A stretch of DNA of 64,000 nt from Bacillus sp. NTK034 (GCF_017303275.1 NZ_JAFKOJ010000001.1:558001-622000); one strand, 5' to 3'; positions 1 through 9,596 are shown, counted from the stretch's first letter. Translations and numbers: made by a program. The notes: generated from the letters alone by a model not told the origin.

Positions 1-1
1 A

Positions 2-775
2 CTGCATTTTTCCGGAAAGGGATTTTTCAATAATCTTGATCTGGTTCTTTATACAGTCATTGGCTCCTCATTGATTATTGCAGGCTCGTGCAGCTTAAAT
101 AATTATATTGACCGCGACATTGATCCATTAATGGAAAGAACAAAAGGGAGGCCAACTGTTACTGGGAAAGTAAACCCGGGCAAGGTTGCACTTTTGAGCT
201 TTCTGCTTATTGGCCTTGGTACGGCCTTTTTAATGTTTACAACAGCAGCAGCAGCTGCAATTGGATTAATTGGCGTTTTCAGTTATGTTGTTTTATATAC
301 AATGTGGACGAAACGCAGATTTGTATCCAATACGATTGTAGGCAGCATTTCAGGAGCGGTTCCCCCGCTGATCGGGTGGGCAGCTGCCGATGGCAATCTC
401 GACCCAATGGCTTGGGTGCTGTTCGCTATCGTTTTTATCTGGCAGCCTCCTCATTTTTACGCTTTAGCAATGAGAAGGGTGGAAGAATACCGGGCTGCGG
501 GAGTTCCCATGCTTCCAGTTGTAAAAGGGTTTAAAACTACCAAAAGGCATATTTACATTTGGGTTGCAGCATTATTGCCGCTGCCATTTCTTATGCCATC
601 GCTTGGATTGTCTTTTTTAATCCTTGCCACAGTTTTGAACATTGGATGGTTATTGACGGGATTATATGCAAGGAAATTTAACAATGATATAAAATGGGCT
701 ACATTAATGTTTGTATACTCCCTGCAATATCTGACCATCATGTTTGTAGCTATGGTGATCATCACACTTATCTAA
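2..775 (+). CDS. ctaB: Protoheme IX farnesyltransferase (heme O synthase), 5' end outside window
   Basis: Membrane UbiA-family prenyltransferase that adds a farnesyl group to heme B, giving heme O for the aa3/caa3 oxidase. The reading frame is open from base 2, so the start lies upstream; 257 residues are visible. The first Asp-rich prenyl-diphosphate/Mg site is plain (NNYIDRDID near base 107, followed by RTKGRP), and [10 protein letters not shown] is the typical second conserved loop. The rest is a series of hydrophobic helices. It sits 111 bp before ctaC, as in B. subtilis, where ctaA is divergent upstream. Identification is firm. Confidence 0.95.
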   Translation: MHFSGKGFFNNLDLVLYTVIGSSLIIAGSCSLNNYIDRDIDPLMERTKGRPTVTGKVNPGKVALLSFLLIGLGTAFLMFTTAAAAAIGLIGVFSYVVLYTMWTKRRFVSNTIVGSISGAVPPLIGWAAADGNLDPMAWVLFAIVFIWQPPHFYALAMRRVEEYRAAGVPMLPVVKGFKTTKRHIYIWVAALLPLPFLMPSLGLSFLILATVLNIGWLLTGLYARKFNNDIKWATLMFVYSLQYLTIMFVAMVIITLI

Positions 776-886
776 CTTAGTTAGGAAATTCTTTCTTTCG
801 CTAGTAACGAGAGAGGATTTATCCATATTTTTTGATCAAACAATTCAAAAAATGAAATTTTTACGAAAGAGGGGTTTGATTAAGCT

Positions 887-1963
887 ATGAAAAGGCTTGC
901 AAAGTGGCGTCTTTTTTCTCTGTTTGCAATGATGGCGCTCATTCTTTCCGCTTGCTCCGGCAAACCGTATTTATCTACGCTGAATCCTGCCGGCGAAGTG
1001 GCGCAAACACAATTTGATTTGATGGTGTTAAGTACTGCAATAATGGTAGGAGTAATTGCGGTCGTAACAGTAATCTTCTTTATTGTTGTTTTTAAATTCC
1101 GCCGCAAGGACGACAGAATTCCAAAACAAGTTGAAGGAAGCCACAAACTGGAAATCATTTGGACTGTTATTCCTATTCTTTTGCTTCTAATTCTTGCTGT
1201 ACCTACAGTTTCTGCTACCTTTAAGCTTGCAGATGTAAGCCCAATGGAAAAGAAGAATGAAGAAGGCAAAACAGATGCACTTGTTGTTAATGTGCGTGCA
1301 AACTTATACTGGTGGGAATTCGAATATCCTAACCAGGAAATTATCACTGGCCAGGAATTAGTTGTGCCAACTGATGAAAAAGTTTATTTCAATCTGATTG
1401 CTTCAGATGTTAAGCACTCCTTTTGGATCCCAGCTGTAGGCGGTAAGCTGGATACGAACACTGACAACGTGAACAAATTCTGGCTGAAATTTGATGGTGA
1501 AAAAGCTGCTGAGGCTGATAATTTCTTCTATGGAAAATGTGCTGAGCTTTGTGGTCCTTCCCACGCTCTAATGGATTTCAAAGTTAAAGCGGTTCCACGT
1601 GATCAATTCGATCAATGGGTAACTGCCATGCAGGACGTTAAAGAACCTAAAAAGGCAGAGACAGATCTGGCTCAAGCTGGTCAGGAAGTCTTCAACAACA
1701 GCTGTATCGGCTGTCATGCTGTAACACCGGCTAACACTGCTCCTGAAGCAGCTCGTCTAGCTCCTAACTTGACGAACTTCGGTGATCGTGACCGTATTGC
1801 TGGTATCCTTGACCATACTGAGGAAGATCTTAAGGATTGGTTAAGAGATCCAGAGACATTCAAGCCTGGAAATAAAATGACAGGTACGTATGGCGAATTG
1901 ACTGAAGAACAGCTTGATGCCCTTACAGAATACTTAATGGGCTTGAAAGTTACCGAACAATAG
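887..1963 (+). CDS. ctaC: Cytochrome caa3 oxidase subunit II with fused cytochrome c domain
   Basis: Subunit II of the terminal oxidase, taking electrons from cytochrome c to the CuA centre. The 358-residue protein has a lipoprotein signal peptide with lipobox LSAC (Cys23), two membrane helices, and a periplasmic-type cupredoxin domain. The CuA ligands are visible in CAELCGPSHALM (Cys218, Cys222, His226, Met229). A C-terminal cytochrome c domain carries CIGCH (Cys273, Cys276, His277), which makes this a caa3 rather than an aa3 oxidase. RBS AAAGAGGGG precedes ATG. First gene of ctaCDEF. In B. subtilis the operon is under ResD and catabolite control; I could not point to such sites here. Confidence 0.97.
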   Translation: MKRLAKWRLFSLFAMMALILSACSGKPYLSTLNPAGEVAQTQFDLMVLSTAIMVGVIAVVTVIFFIVVFKFRRKDDRIPKQVEGSHKLEIIWTVIPILLLLILAVPTVSATFKLADVSPMEKKNEEGKTDALVVNVRANLYWWEFEYPNQEIITGQELVVPTDEKVYFNLIASDVKHSFWIPAVGGKLDTNTDNVNKFWLKFDGEKAAEADNFFYGKCAELCGPSHALMDFKVKAVPRDQFDQWVTAMQDVKEPKKAETDLAQAGQEVFNNSCIGCHAVTPANTAPEAARLAPNLTNFGDRDRIAGILDHTEEDLKDWLRDPETFKPGNKMTGTYGELTEEQLDALTEYLMGLKVTEQ

Positions 1964-1990
1964 GGGATTTTTGAAAAGGGAGGTAAAATT

Positions 1991-3859
1991 GTGAGTACCT
2001 TAGCACAAAAAAAAGGTGTCGGAGCGGTTTTATGGGATTACTTAACAACGGTTGACCATAAAAAAATCGCAATCCTTTATCTTATAGCTGGCGGATTTTT
2101 CTTCTTGCTTGGCGGATTAGAAGCCATGTTCATCCGTATCCAGCTTGCAGTACCAAATAATGACTTTGTAAGTGCCGGATTGTATAATGAGATATTAACA
2201 ATGCACGGTACAACGATGATCTTCTTGGCGGCAATGCCACTAATTTTTGCTTTTATGAATGCAGTTATGCCACTGCAGATCGGTGCGCGTGACGTAGCAT
2301 TTCCATTCTTGAATTCTTTAGGATTCTGGCTGTTTTTCTTTGGAGGAGTTTTCTTGAACCTATCATGGTTCTTAGGCGGAGCTCCTGATGCCGGCTGGAC
2401 TTCTTATGCTTCTTTATCAATTGCTTCTGAAGGGCATGGGATCGACTTCTATGCACTTGGGCTGCAGATATCAGGTGCTGGTACTTTAATCGGGGGTATC
2501 AACTTCCTTGTTACCATCATTAACATGCGTGCTCCTGGTATGACATATATGCGTATGCCAATGTTCACATGGGCAACTTTTGTTACATCTGCTTTGATTT
2601 TATTTGCATTCCCTGCTTTAACAGTAGGATTGTTCCTGTTAATTTTCGACCGTATGTTTGGATCTAACTTCTTTGATCCTGCAATGGGCGGTAATACAAT
2701 TATCTGGGAGCACTTCTTCTGGATTTTTGGTCACCCGGAAGTTTACATCTTGGTATTGCCGGCTTTCGGAATTTTCTCTGAGATATTTTCGATTTTCTCA
2801 AGAAAGCGCCTATTCGGATACTCTTCCATGGTATTCGCAACGGTTCTTATTGGATTCTTAGGATTCATGGTATGGGCTCACCATATGTTTACAACTGGTA
2901 TGGGGCCGATTGCTAACGCGATTTTTGCCGTTGCCACAATGGCGATTGCAGTACCGACTGGTATTAAGATATTTAACTGGCTATTTACAATGTGGGGCGG
3001 AAGCATAACGTTTACAACTCCAATGCTTTGGGCTGTTGCCTTTATTCCTTCATTCGTAGCTGGTGGTGTAACCGGTGTAATGCTTGCATCTGCTGCACAG
3101 GATTATCAGTACCATGACAGCTACTTTGTAGTTGCTCACTTCCATTATGTTATTGTCGGCGGTGTTGTGTTTGCACTATTTGCTGGTGCACATCTATACT
3201 GGCCAAAAATGTTTGGAACAATGTTAAACGAGTTCCTTGGAAAAATTACATTCGTATTATTCTTTATTGGATTCCATTTGACATTCTTTATCCAGCATTT
3301 CCTGGGGCTTTGGGGAATGCCGCGCCGCATCTTCACTTTCCTTCCTGGACAGGGACTAGAAACGGCAAATATGGTTAGTACTGTCGGTGCCTTCTTCATG
3401 GCAGCTGCAGTAATCATTATGTTAATTAATATTGTCATTACAAGTGTTAAAAATGAAAAAGTTGGCAATGATCCTTGGGGAGATGGCCGTACTTTAGAAT
3501 GGGCCATTCCATCACCGCCTCCATTCTACAACTTCAAGCAGCTTCCGCTGGTTCGCGGTCTTGATGCATATTGGCTTGAAAAGATGGAAGGCAAACAAGG
3601 CATGTCACCTGCTGAACCGCTTGGTGATATCCATATGCCAAATAACTCTTTCATTCCATTTGTAATTTCTTTAGGTCTATTTGTTGCTGCGTTTGGTGCA
3701 ATGTACCGTGCGGAGCACAGCTGGGGTATTCCAGTTCTAATCGCTGGTATGCTTATTACCTTAGGTTCAATGTTTGTTCGTTCTGTTAAGGATGATCATG
3801 GATACCACATTCATAAAGAAGATTTGGAAGATAATAATGATAAGGGGGTTAAGGCATAA
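1991..3859 (+). CDS. ctaD: Cytochrome caa3 oxidase subunit I
   Basis: Catalytic heme-copper oxidase subunit that reduces oxygen to water and pumps protons. GTG start behind GGGAGG. The 622-residue protein has at least 12 membrane helices. Metal ligands are in place: HGTTM (low-spin heme His about 72), HPEVY (CuB His about 248, linked Tyr about 252), the HH pair (about 297-298), and AHFHYV (heme a3 and heme a His about 383 and 385). A C-terminal extension of about two helices is usual for Bacillus. It starts 27 bp after ctaC, and its stop overlaps the start of ctaE by one base. Confidence 0.98.
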   Translation: MSTLAQKKGVGAVLWDYLTTVDHKKIAILYLIAGGFFFLLGGLEAMFIRIQLAVPNNDFVSAGLYNEILTMHGTTMIFLAAMPLIFAFMNAVMPLQIGARDVAFPFLNSLGFWLFFFGGVFLNLSWFLGGAPDAGWTSYASLSIASEGHGIDFYALGLQISGAGTLIGGINFLVTIINMRAPGMTYMRMPMFTWATFVTSALILFAFPALTVGLFLLIFDRMFGSNFFDPAMGGNTIIWEHFFWIFGHPEVYILVLPAFGIFSEIFSIFSRKRLFGYSSMVFATVLIGFLGFMVWAHHMFTTGMGPIANAIFAVATMAIAVPTGIKIFNWLFTMWGGSITFTTPMLWAVAFIPSFVAGGVTGVMLASAAQDYQYHDSYFVVAHFHYVIVGGVVFALFAGAHLYWPKMFGTMLNEFLGKITFVLFFIGFHLTFFIQHFLGLWGMPRRIFTFLPGQGLETANMVSTVGAFFMAAAVIIMLINIVITSVKNEKVGNDPWGDGRTLEWAIPSPPPFYNFKQLPLVRGLDAYWLEKMEGKQGMSPAEPLGDIHMPNNSFIPFVISLGLFVAAFGAMYRAEHSWGIPVLIAGMLITLGSMFVRSVKDDHGYHIHKEDLEDNNDKGVKA

Positions 3860-4488
3860 TGGCTGCTGAACAAAAAATGACTTATGAAACTTGGCCGGCG
3901 TCGCCTGAAAAGCAAACCCTCGAAGCCAAGAACAAATTCTTAGGTTTCTGGTTTTTCCTTGGGGGAGAGACGGTTCTATTCGCATCCCTCTTCGCAACAT
4001 ACCTTGCTTTAAAAGATAAAGTACCTAGCAGTGATATGGCTTTAGCGAAGGACTTGTTTGAAATTCCATTGGCATTCATTATGACGATGCTATTATTAAC
4101 AAGCTCGTTAACAAGCGTGTACGCTATGTACCATATGAAGAATTTTAACTTTAAAAAGATGCAGCTATGGCTTGGAATTACTGTTTTGCTTGGACTTGGA
4201 TTCCTAGGATTGGAAATTTACGAGTTCAATCACTATGTGCATGAATTTCATCATAGCTTTACAAGCAGCGCCTTTGGTTCAGCTTTCTATACATTAGTCG
4301 GCTTCCATGGCGGTCACGTTGCATTTGGTTTACTGTGGATCACTACTTTAATGATCCGCAACAGCAAGAGGGGATTAAGCCTTTACAATGCTCCTAAGTT
4401 CTATGTTGCCAGCCTGTACTGGCACTTCATCGACGTTGTTTGGGTATTCATCTTCACTGTAGTATATTTAATGGGAATGGTGGGATAA
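3859..4488 (+). CDS. ctaE: Cytochrome caa3 oxidase subunit III
   Basis: Small integral-membrane subunit III of the heme-copper oxidase, stabilising subunit I and proton uptake. It is 209 residues with five hydrophobic helices. The family signatures GFWFFLGGETVLFASLFATY near residue 30 and YWHFIDVVWVFIF near the C-terminus are both visible. The ATG overlaps the ctaD stop codon (TAATG), which implies translational coupling. Confidence 0.96.
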   Translation: MAAEQKMTYETWPASPEKQTLEAKNKFLGFWFFLGGETVLFASLFATYLALKDKVPSSDMALAKDLFEIPLAFIMTMLLLTSSLTSVYAMYHMKNFNFKKMQLWLGITVLLGLGFLGLEIYEFNHYVHEFHHSFTSSAFGSAFYTLVGFHGGHVAFGLLWITTLMIRNSKRGLSLYNAPKFYVASLYWHFIDVVWVFIFTVVYLMGMVG

Positions 4489-4492
4489 ACTG

Positions 4493-4828
4493 ATGGCCAA
4501 TCAACAACCAAACTCAGGTAACCCAAGAGTAGACATTGAATATAGACGCAAAAAAAGTGCAGAAGAGATGAAACATCAAGTTATCACATTTGCACTTATG
4601 ATCTTCCTGACAATTGTTGCGTTCGTAGCAGCAGGTTATGAAGGTTTCTCTGGATGGTTTATTGTTCCATTCATCCTGATTCTTGCTCTCGTGCAAGTAA
4701 TCTTTCAATTATATTATTTCATGCATATGAGTCACAAAGGTCATGAAGCACCTGCATTGTTCTTATATTCCGGAGCATTAGTCGGATTTATCACAATCAT
4801 TGCTTTCTTGACTGTTATTTGGTGGTAG
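4493..4828 (+). CDS. ctaF: Cytochrome caa3 oxidase subunit IV
   Basis: Small subunit IV (111 residues) of the caa3 oxidase. The soluble N-terminus of about 35 residues is followed by three predicted membrane helices. The stretch QLYYFMHMSHKGHE after helix 2 is characteristic of the CtaF/CyoD-like family. It starts 4 bp after ctaE and is the last gene of the ctaCDEF block, since a strong intrinsic terminator follows directly. Confidence 0.93.
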   Translation: MANQQPNSGNPRVDIEYRRKKSAEEMKHQVITFALMIFLTIVAFVAAGYEGFSGWFIVPFILILALVQVIFQLYYFMHMSHKGHEAPALFLYSGALVGFITIIAFLTVIWW

Positions 4829-4831
4829 TAT

Positions 4832-4866
4832 AAGAGAAAATCGGCTGATGGCCGGTTTTCTTTTTA
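4832..4866 (+). terminator. Intrinsic terminator after ctaF
   Basis: GAGAAAATCGGC / GGCCGGTTTTC stem with a TGAT loop, ending in a T run. It separates ctaCDEF from ctaG, which has its own promoter downstream. Confidence 0.85.
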
Positions 4867-4907
4867 TGTAACGCAGCTTTGGCAATTAATAAGCATTTAC
4901 TGAATTA

Positions 4908-4936
4908 TTGAGATCGCAGGCTGAAAAGAGTATAAT
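4908..4936 (+). promoter_or_regulatory. SigA-type promoter of ctaG
   Basis: TTGAGA at 4908-4913 and TATAAT at 4931-4936 are separated by exactly 17 bp, about 80 bp before the ctaG ATG. It follows the ctaF terminator, so ctaG can be made independently of the oxidase subunits. Confidence 0.75.
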
Positions 4937-5018
4937 GATACTTGTCAATCTGGAAAGCAGAATATTCATGGCAGGATGCGTTTTTGGCAGTTTGAGCAAT
5001 ATTGAATGAGGTGAAAGC

Positions 5019-5921
5019 ATGTCTTTAGAAATATTCGGTTTTCGTGCACTTTGGAGTCCATATTTCTTTTTATTTGTACTATTGATACTTGCAGGCTACT
5101 ATATGATTACAATAAAGTACCGCGGAAAGTTCAAAAGTAGTGAGCCTTTAACTAGAAGGCAGGGAGTGTATTTTACAGTGGCGATGGCAGTGTTATATGC
5201 CATTAAGGGCTCCCCTGTTGATCTTATGGGTCATTTAATGTTTTATGCTCATATGATTCAAATGGCAATACTGTATCTAGTTGTTCCTCCTCTTGTTGTT
5301 ATGGGAATCCCTCAGTGGGTGTGGAGAGCAGTGATTAATCATAAAGCTATTAAACCGGTATTCCGACTTTTTACAAAGCCTTTAGTAGCAATAATCCTGT
5401 TTAATGGAGTATTTTCCATGTACCACATACCAGATGTTTTTGATGTGGTCAAAACGGATATGATGCTCCATACTGTGTATACATCTGCTCTATTCCTGCT
5501 TGCGATCTTTATGTGGTGGCCAACGATTAATGAGCTTCCTGAAATGGAGTCCCTTGACGGCCTGAGAAAGGTAGGATATGTTTTTGCCAATGGTGTTTTA
5601 TTGACACCTGCGTGTGCACTGATCATATTTGCAGATACTCCAATGTACAACACATATTCTGATCCGAATGCCTGGGCGCAGGCCCTTCAGTTATGTGTCC
5701 CTTCTGCGACACTGGCAAGCCTGAACCTCAGCGGTCCTGAAATGTTTAACTCAATGTCACTTATACATGACCAGCAGCTTGGCGGAGTAATTATGAAGAT
5801 CATTCAGGAAATTGTCTATGGCATCATCCTCGCACAAATCTTCTATGCATGGTATAAAAAGGAACAGGAAATTACACCTTCAGAGGAAGAACCATTGTTA
5901 AATCCGCATTTAGTAAAATAA
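5019..5921 (+). CDS. ctaG: Cytochrome c oxidase assembly factor CtaG (caa3-type)
   Basis: Membrane protein of the caa3_CtaG family (300 residues, about seven helices), required for assembly of active caa3 oxidase in B. subtilis, probably for copper delivery to CuB. Typical segments are visible: HLMFYAHMIQMAILYLVVPP near residue 72, and MLHTVYTSALFLLAIFMWWP near residue 150. The family is unrelated to the proteobacterial Cox11/CtaG despite the shared name. Start ATG after GAGGTGAAAGC. It has its own promoter and a terminator directly after the gene. Confidence 0.95.
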   Translation: MSLEIFGFRALWSPYFFLFVLLILAGYYMITIKYRGKFKSSEPLTRRQGVYFTVAMAVLYAIKGSPVDLMGHLMFYAHMIQMAILYLVVPPLVVMGIPQWVWRAVINHKAIKPVFRLFTKPLVAIILFNGVFSMYHIPDVFDVVKTDMMLHTVYTSALFLLAIFMWWPTINELPEMESLDGLRKVGYVFANGVLLTPACALIIFADTPMYNTYSDPNAWAQALQLCVPSATLASLNLSGPEMFNSMSLIHDQQLGGVIMKIIQEIVYGIILAQIFYAWYKKEQEITPSEEEPLLNPHLVK

Positions 5922-5925
5922 ATGG

Positions 5926-5957
5926 AAACTCCAGTGTGCAGCTGGAGTTTTTTTTAT
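5926..5957 (+). terminator. Intrinsic terminator after ctaG
   Basis: AACTCCAG / CTGGAGTT stem followed by eight T residues. Confidence 0.88.
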
Positions 5958-6156
5958 AAAAAAATGAGTTGCCTCTTTCTTATACCAGCAATGAAATCTA
6001 TGCTTACTTATTGATAAATATTGAACATTTAAGGAACTTTTATTAAATGCCCTTACAGTTTGTTGAAAAAAACAGTGCACTCTACTAAAATTAACTTTGT
6101 AATAATCAATAACATGCTATTGAATTTCAAACCGATATTGGAGAGAGGAAGAATTT

Positions 6157-6624
6157 ATGGAATACTCATTGCCTATACTGCCTACCATCAGCACGACTTT
6201 TATTGTGCTAAGTGCAATAACAGTTGCGATTGGCTGGGTTCAAATTAGCAAAAAGAAGCTTGAAGCTCATAAAAAAACAATGACTTTGGCTGCTGTGTTT
6301 GCTGTTATTTTCTTTATCATATATGCCAGCAGAACAGTTTTTATAGGAAATACTGCTTTTGGGGGCCCTGATGATATAAAAATTTATTATACAATTTTCT
6401 TAATTTTCCATATTACGCTTGCAACTGTAGGAGCAGTGTTAGGGATAATCTCATTATATACAGGCTATAAAAATAAATTGGCTGCCCATAGAAAGTTAGG
6501 CCCAGTTACCAGTGTTGTCTGGTTCTTTACTGGCATAACAGGTGTCGCAGTTTATCTGCTGCTGTATGTTTTCTATCACGGTGGAGAAACAACCTCCGTT
6601 ATAAAGGCGATTTTGGGTACTTAA
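6157..6624 (+). CDS. DUF420 (CtaM-like) membrane protein
   Basis: 155 residues with four to five membrane helices; matches the DUF420 family. The conserved positions seen are ISKKKLEAHKKTM in the first loop, two further helices, and NKLAAHRKLGPVTSVVWF before the last helices, with paired His in each AHxK/AHRK loop. The S. aureus member CtaM is needed for a functional aa3-type quinol oxidase, so a role in heme-copper oxidase maturation is likely; the place directly after ctaG agrees. RBS GAGAGAGGAAG precedes ATG. Monocistronic, flanked by terminators. Confidence 0.85.
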   Translation: MEYSLPILPTISTTFIVLSAITVAIGWVQISKKKLEAHKKTMTLAAVFAVIFFIIYASRTVFIGNTAFGGPDDIKIYYTIFLIFHITLATVGAVLGIISLYTGYKNKLAAHRKLGPVTSVVWFFTGITGVAVYLLLYVFYHGGETTSVIKAILGT

Positions 6625-6633
6625 TCGGTTAAG

Positions 6634-6665
6634 GATACCGCTATCTATTTAGCGGTATTTTTTAT
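6634..6665 (+). terminator. Intrinsic terminator after the DUF420 gene
   Basis: ATACCGCTA / TAGCGGTAT stem with six-base loop and a T run. Confidence 0.88.
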
Positions 6666-6755
6666 GCTCAAAATAATATCCGCTTCCCTATTTTAAAAGG
6701 ACTTATTAAGTATATGGCGAATATTTATCATGATATATAATTGGGAGTGAGTTTG

Positions 6756-7928
6756 GTGTCGGTAAGAAAATTATCAGAGAATGAATATATAGAGGCCATG
6801 AAGCTTTCCATGTATGCCTTTCAGTACAATGTGCCTGAAGCTGAAATTCCTGCCCGGAAGGAACGATTAGAAAGTCATTCCATTTTTGGTATTTGGGAAG
6901 AGGAAAGTTTGGCTGCCAAGCTTCACATCATCCCCCTTAAAGTTCATATTAATGGATTTGAATGGGACATGGGAGGTGTTGCAGGTGTGGCAACATATCC
7001 TGAATTCAGAAGAAAAGGGTATGTAAGCAGACTGATAAAGCACGCTTTGGCCGAGATGAACAAAAAGAATCAGCTATTTTCATTTTTGCATCCTTTTAAT
7101 ATTTCTTTCTATCGGAAATACGGATGGGAGATATTCACCGAATATAAGAAAACACTTATTAACAGAATAGATTTAGTAATGGCAGGAAAATCTTCAGGGA
7201 CCATTAAACGATATACTAAGAACCAGCACACAAAAACCATCGAAAAGATTTATAAAGAATATATGCTGAGGTATTCAGGCGGGCTTGTGAGAGACTCATA
7301 TTGGTGGGAGAACTTTGTGTATTCTGACTACCAGATTGCTGTGTATTTTGACGAAGCAGGTGAAGGACAGGGCTATATATTATTTAAGGTAAAAGACAAT
7401 AAAATGGATGTCGAAGAATTTGCAGCATTAAATCAGGATGCCAGAGTGAATTTATGGAATTTTATCTGTCAGCATGATTCGATGGTTGAGGAAGTAAAGA
7501 TCATTACATCGGTACACGATCCATTTCCTTATTACCTGAATCAGCCTAATTTAAAAATGGAGGTTTTTCCGTACTTTATGGGGAGAATCGTCAATGCTGA
7601 AAAGTGTCTCGGCCAATATTCATTCAATGAAAATAGTGAAAATGTCTTTCTGCATATTGAGGATCACCATGCACCATGGAATAATGGAAGCTACTTAATT
7701 GCTGACGATGGTGTCAGGGTGTTTAAAGAGAAAGAAGGAAGCCAATGCACAAACCCTCCTGCACGAGGTCTGCATATGTCTATCAATGCCCTTTCAGCGA
7801 TAATAATTGGCTATAAGAGGCCAATAGAGTTGTATGATCTAGGTGCAATAAAAGGTCCAAGAAATGATGCAGAAATACTTGAAAGAAAAATTCCTGTGCA
7901 AAAATCCTTTTTCTATGACTTTTTTTAA
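6756..7928 (+). CDS. Eis-like GNAT N-acetyltransferase
   Basis: Predicted acetyl-CoA-dependent N-acetyltransferase of the Eis type (about 390 residues): N-terminal GNAT domain, second GNAT-like domain, and a C-terminal sterol-carrier-like domain. The acetyl-CoA loop is visible as VATYPEFRRKGYVSRLI (about residues 80-95), and FNISFYRKYGWE is the usual GNAT beta-bulge/helix. Eis proteins acetylate aminoglycosides or lysines; the substrate here is unknown. GGGAGTGA favours GTG at 6756 or TTG at 6753 over the more upstream TTG at 6741, which overlaps the RBS. Convergent with the next gene. Confidence 0.8.
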   Translation: MSVRKLSENEYIEAMKLSMYAFQYNVPEAEIPARKERLESHSIFGIWEEESLAAKLHIIPLKVHINGFEWDMGGVAGVATYPEFRRKGYVSRLIKHALAEMNKKNQLFSFLHPFNISFYRKYGWEIFTEYKKTLINRIDLVMAGKSSGTIKRYTKNQHTKTIEKIYKEYMLRYSGGLVRDSYWWENFVYSDYQIAVYFDEAGEGQGYILFKVKDNKMDVEEFAALNQDARVNLWNFICQHDSMVEEVKIITSVHDPFPYYLNQPNLKMEVFPYFMGRIVNAEKCLGQYSFNENSENVFLHIEDHHAPWNNGSYLIADDGVRVFKEKEGSQCTNPPARGLHMSINALSAIIIGYKRPIELYDLGAIKGPRNDAEILERKIPVQKSFFYDFF

Positions 7929-7957
7929 GGAAACTCAGTTGAGATGTATTCAGGAAA

Positions 7958-7987
7958 GAAAAAGCGTCCAGGCGGACGCTTTTTTGC
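7958..7987. terminator. Bidirectional terminator
   Basis: AAAAAGCGTCC / GGACGCTTTTTT hairpin between convergent genes; A and T runs on both sides serve both strands. Confidence 0.85.
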
Positions 7988-8000
7988 ATTTTCATTAAGT

Positions 8001-9059
8001 TTATATTTTAAAATTCATCTTAATAAGTCCTGCTTCTTTTGCGGAATTAAAGGCAATGACCAGTAATGGGCCAATGATGAAGCCCAGTATTCCAATGAGT
8101 TTCAGGCCAAGATACATCGCTATTAGCGTAGCAAGCGGAGATAACCCTATATGGGTGCCCATTACCTTTGGCTCAACTGTCCTGCGGATGATTAAGAGGA
8201 CGGCTGCCAGAATGGCTAATTGTGTCCCCATAGCTAAATCTCCTGTCAATAAATGAAACAATGCCCACGGGCCAAGAATGACAATAGAGCCAATAATAGG
8301 GATAAAGTCAATAACCCAAATGATTATTGACATGATCAATGCCATTTCTGGATTGATGAATAATAATCCAATCAGGGAAACGATAAAGATAATCACACTT
8401 ACTAGGAATTGAGCCTTGAAAAAGCCAAATCCGACATAAGAGAGCCGTGAGGTCATAAATTTGACTTTATCTGCAGTTCTTTCTGTAAGGTGATTATACA
8501 AACCTTTTCTTAATCGCGGAAGATCTATTAAAAACAAAAATAAGGCAATCAAATATACGATGAAACTGACAAGATAGTTCGGGATGTTTGTCAGAAGTGC
8601 TTTTAAGCTATCAATATTTACGTATGCGACAAGGTCATTCTTCGTTTTATTAAGGAAGGATTGAATCTGGTTGCTAATTTCAGCAACAAGGTCTTTAGGA
8701 AGGTCCTTGGCAGCATTGGAAAAGTCCGCTTCTGCCCTGAGCCATGCTTTTGTAATTTCATTAATGTACATAGGAGCATTTTCAACAAGTTTAATGGCTT
8801 CTGTTATCACTTTTGTCGTAATAAAGTAGCCTGATAATCCAATGAAGAGGACAAATCCCAGAAAAGTAATCAGCACGGATACTCTTCGGCTTATTTTTAT
8901 TTTATTTTGCAGCAGTTTCACAGCTGGCTCCAGGATTAATGCCGTAAAAAATGCAACAATTAGCGGAACAGAAACAGGCAAAATGAAATAAAAAAGGACA
9001 GTTATAAGAATTACAGCAATCAATATTAATAAAAAACGTTTTGTGAAAATCGCAGACAA
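8001..9059 (-). CDS. AI-2E family permease (YtvI-like)
   Basis: 352-residue polytopic membrane protein of the AI-2E transporter/PerM family (PF01594): paired helices at the N-terminus, a hydrophilic extracytoplasmic segment of about 90 residues (roughly 70-160), then five or more helices. Family signatures are IIWVIDFIPIIGSIVILGP and the final GLKLIGILGFIIGPLL. The family includes Na+/H+ antiporters and B. subtilis YtvI, which is annotated as a sporulation membrane protein; the exact function here is open. TTG start with GGGGAC upstream on the minus strand. Transcribed alone, opposite to both neighbours. Confidence 0.82.
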   Translation of the reverse strand: MSAIFTKRFLLILIAVILITVLFYFILPVSVPLIVAFFTALILEPAVKLLQNKIKISRRVSVLITFLGFVLFIGLSGYFITTKVITEAIKLVENAPMYINEITKAWLRAEADFSNAAKDLPKDLVAEISNQIQSFLNKTKNDLVAYVNIDSLKALLTNIPNYLVSFIVYLIALFLFLIDLPRLRKGLYNHLTERTADKVKFMTSRLSYVGFGFFKAQFLVSVIIFIVSLIGLLFINPEMALIMSIIIWVIDFIPIIGSIVILGPWALFHLLTGDLAMGTQLAILAAVLLIIRRTVEPKVMGTHIGLSPLATLIAMYLGLKLIGILGFIIGPLLVIAFNSAKEAGLIKMNFKI

Positions 9060-9216
9060 AATAAGTCCCCTTTCCCAATGTTGTTAACCATCAAAAGACC
9101 GTAACACTTTGATTATAGTATGCATTAAATATTATAAAAACTAAAAATAATTGGTTTGAAACTGAGAGATTATTGCCCGGAATATAATAAATCGTACAGA
9201 AAGAAGTGAAAGAAGG

Positions 9217-9573
9217 ATGCATATTGATCATCTTGACTTCGAGACGATTCAGGCAGCCAGTGATATAATCTCCGCAATCGTAGAATCCAGTCTGCAGGAA
9301 AGAGAAAGCGTCATTCCGCTCAATCATAAAAGATTCACATTCTTTAAGAAAATAAAAGATCCGATCTCCATATCTTTTAGGAATACTGAAGTATATTTGA
9401 AGATCAAGATTAACTTAATAAAGGGAAAAAATATTTTGGAGGAAACTCTCCAGATTCAGAAAGAAATCAAAGATGAAATTGTTCATGTAACCGGACTGGA
9501 AGTTAAAAGAGTTGATCTCTCAATTAAAAAATTATACCTGCCGGAAACAGTCTTCCGGAGCACTGATTACTGA
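9217..9573 (+). CDS. Short Asp23/Gls24-like protein
   Basis: 118 residues. The C-terminal half (VYLKIKINLIKG, then EIKDEIVHVTGLEVKRVDLSI) matches the end of Asp23/Gls24 envelope-stress proteins, in which a beta strand and a helix are followed by a TGLEV-V-V strand. The N-terminal conserved Asp23 stretch is not recognisable, so this is a divergent or minimal member. RBS AGAAGG lies almost against the ATG, with no better in-frame start upstream. Function unknown. The evidence is pattern-level only. Confidence 0.6.
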   Translation: MHIDHLDFETIQAASDIISAIVESSLQERESVIPLNHKRFTFFKKIKDPISISFRNTEVYLKIKINLIKGKNILEETLQIQKEIKDEIVHVTGLEVKRVDLSIKKLYLPETVFRSTDY

Positions 9574-9596
9574 ATTTTGAACTCATACAGCTAATG

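Noticed and set aside
880..1347. Long antisense frame opposite ctaC
   Set aside because: Mirrors a certain gene, has no RBS and no recognisable product; a shadow of ctaC codon use. The same holds for frames opposite ctaD (3145-3507), pbpB (37187-37635), ftsZ (53660-53953) and others.
6060..6248. 62-codon frame overlapping the DUF420 gene start
   Set aside because: TTG start without RBS, overlaps a well-supported gene in another frame, no family likeness.
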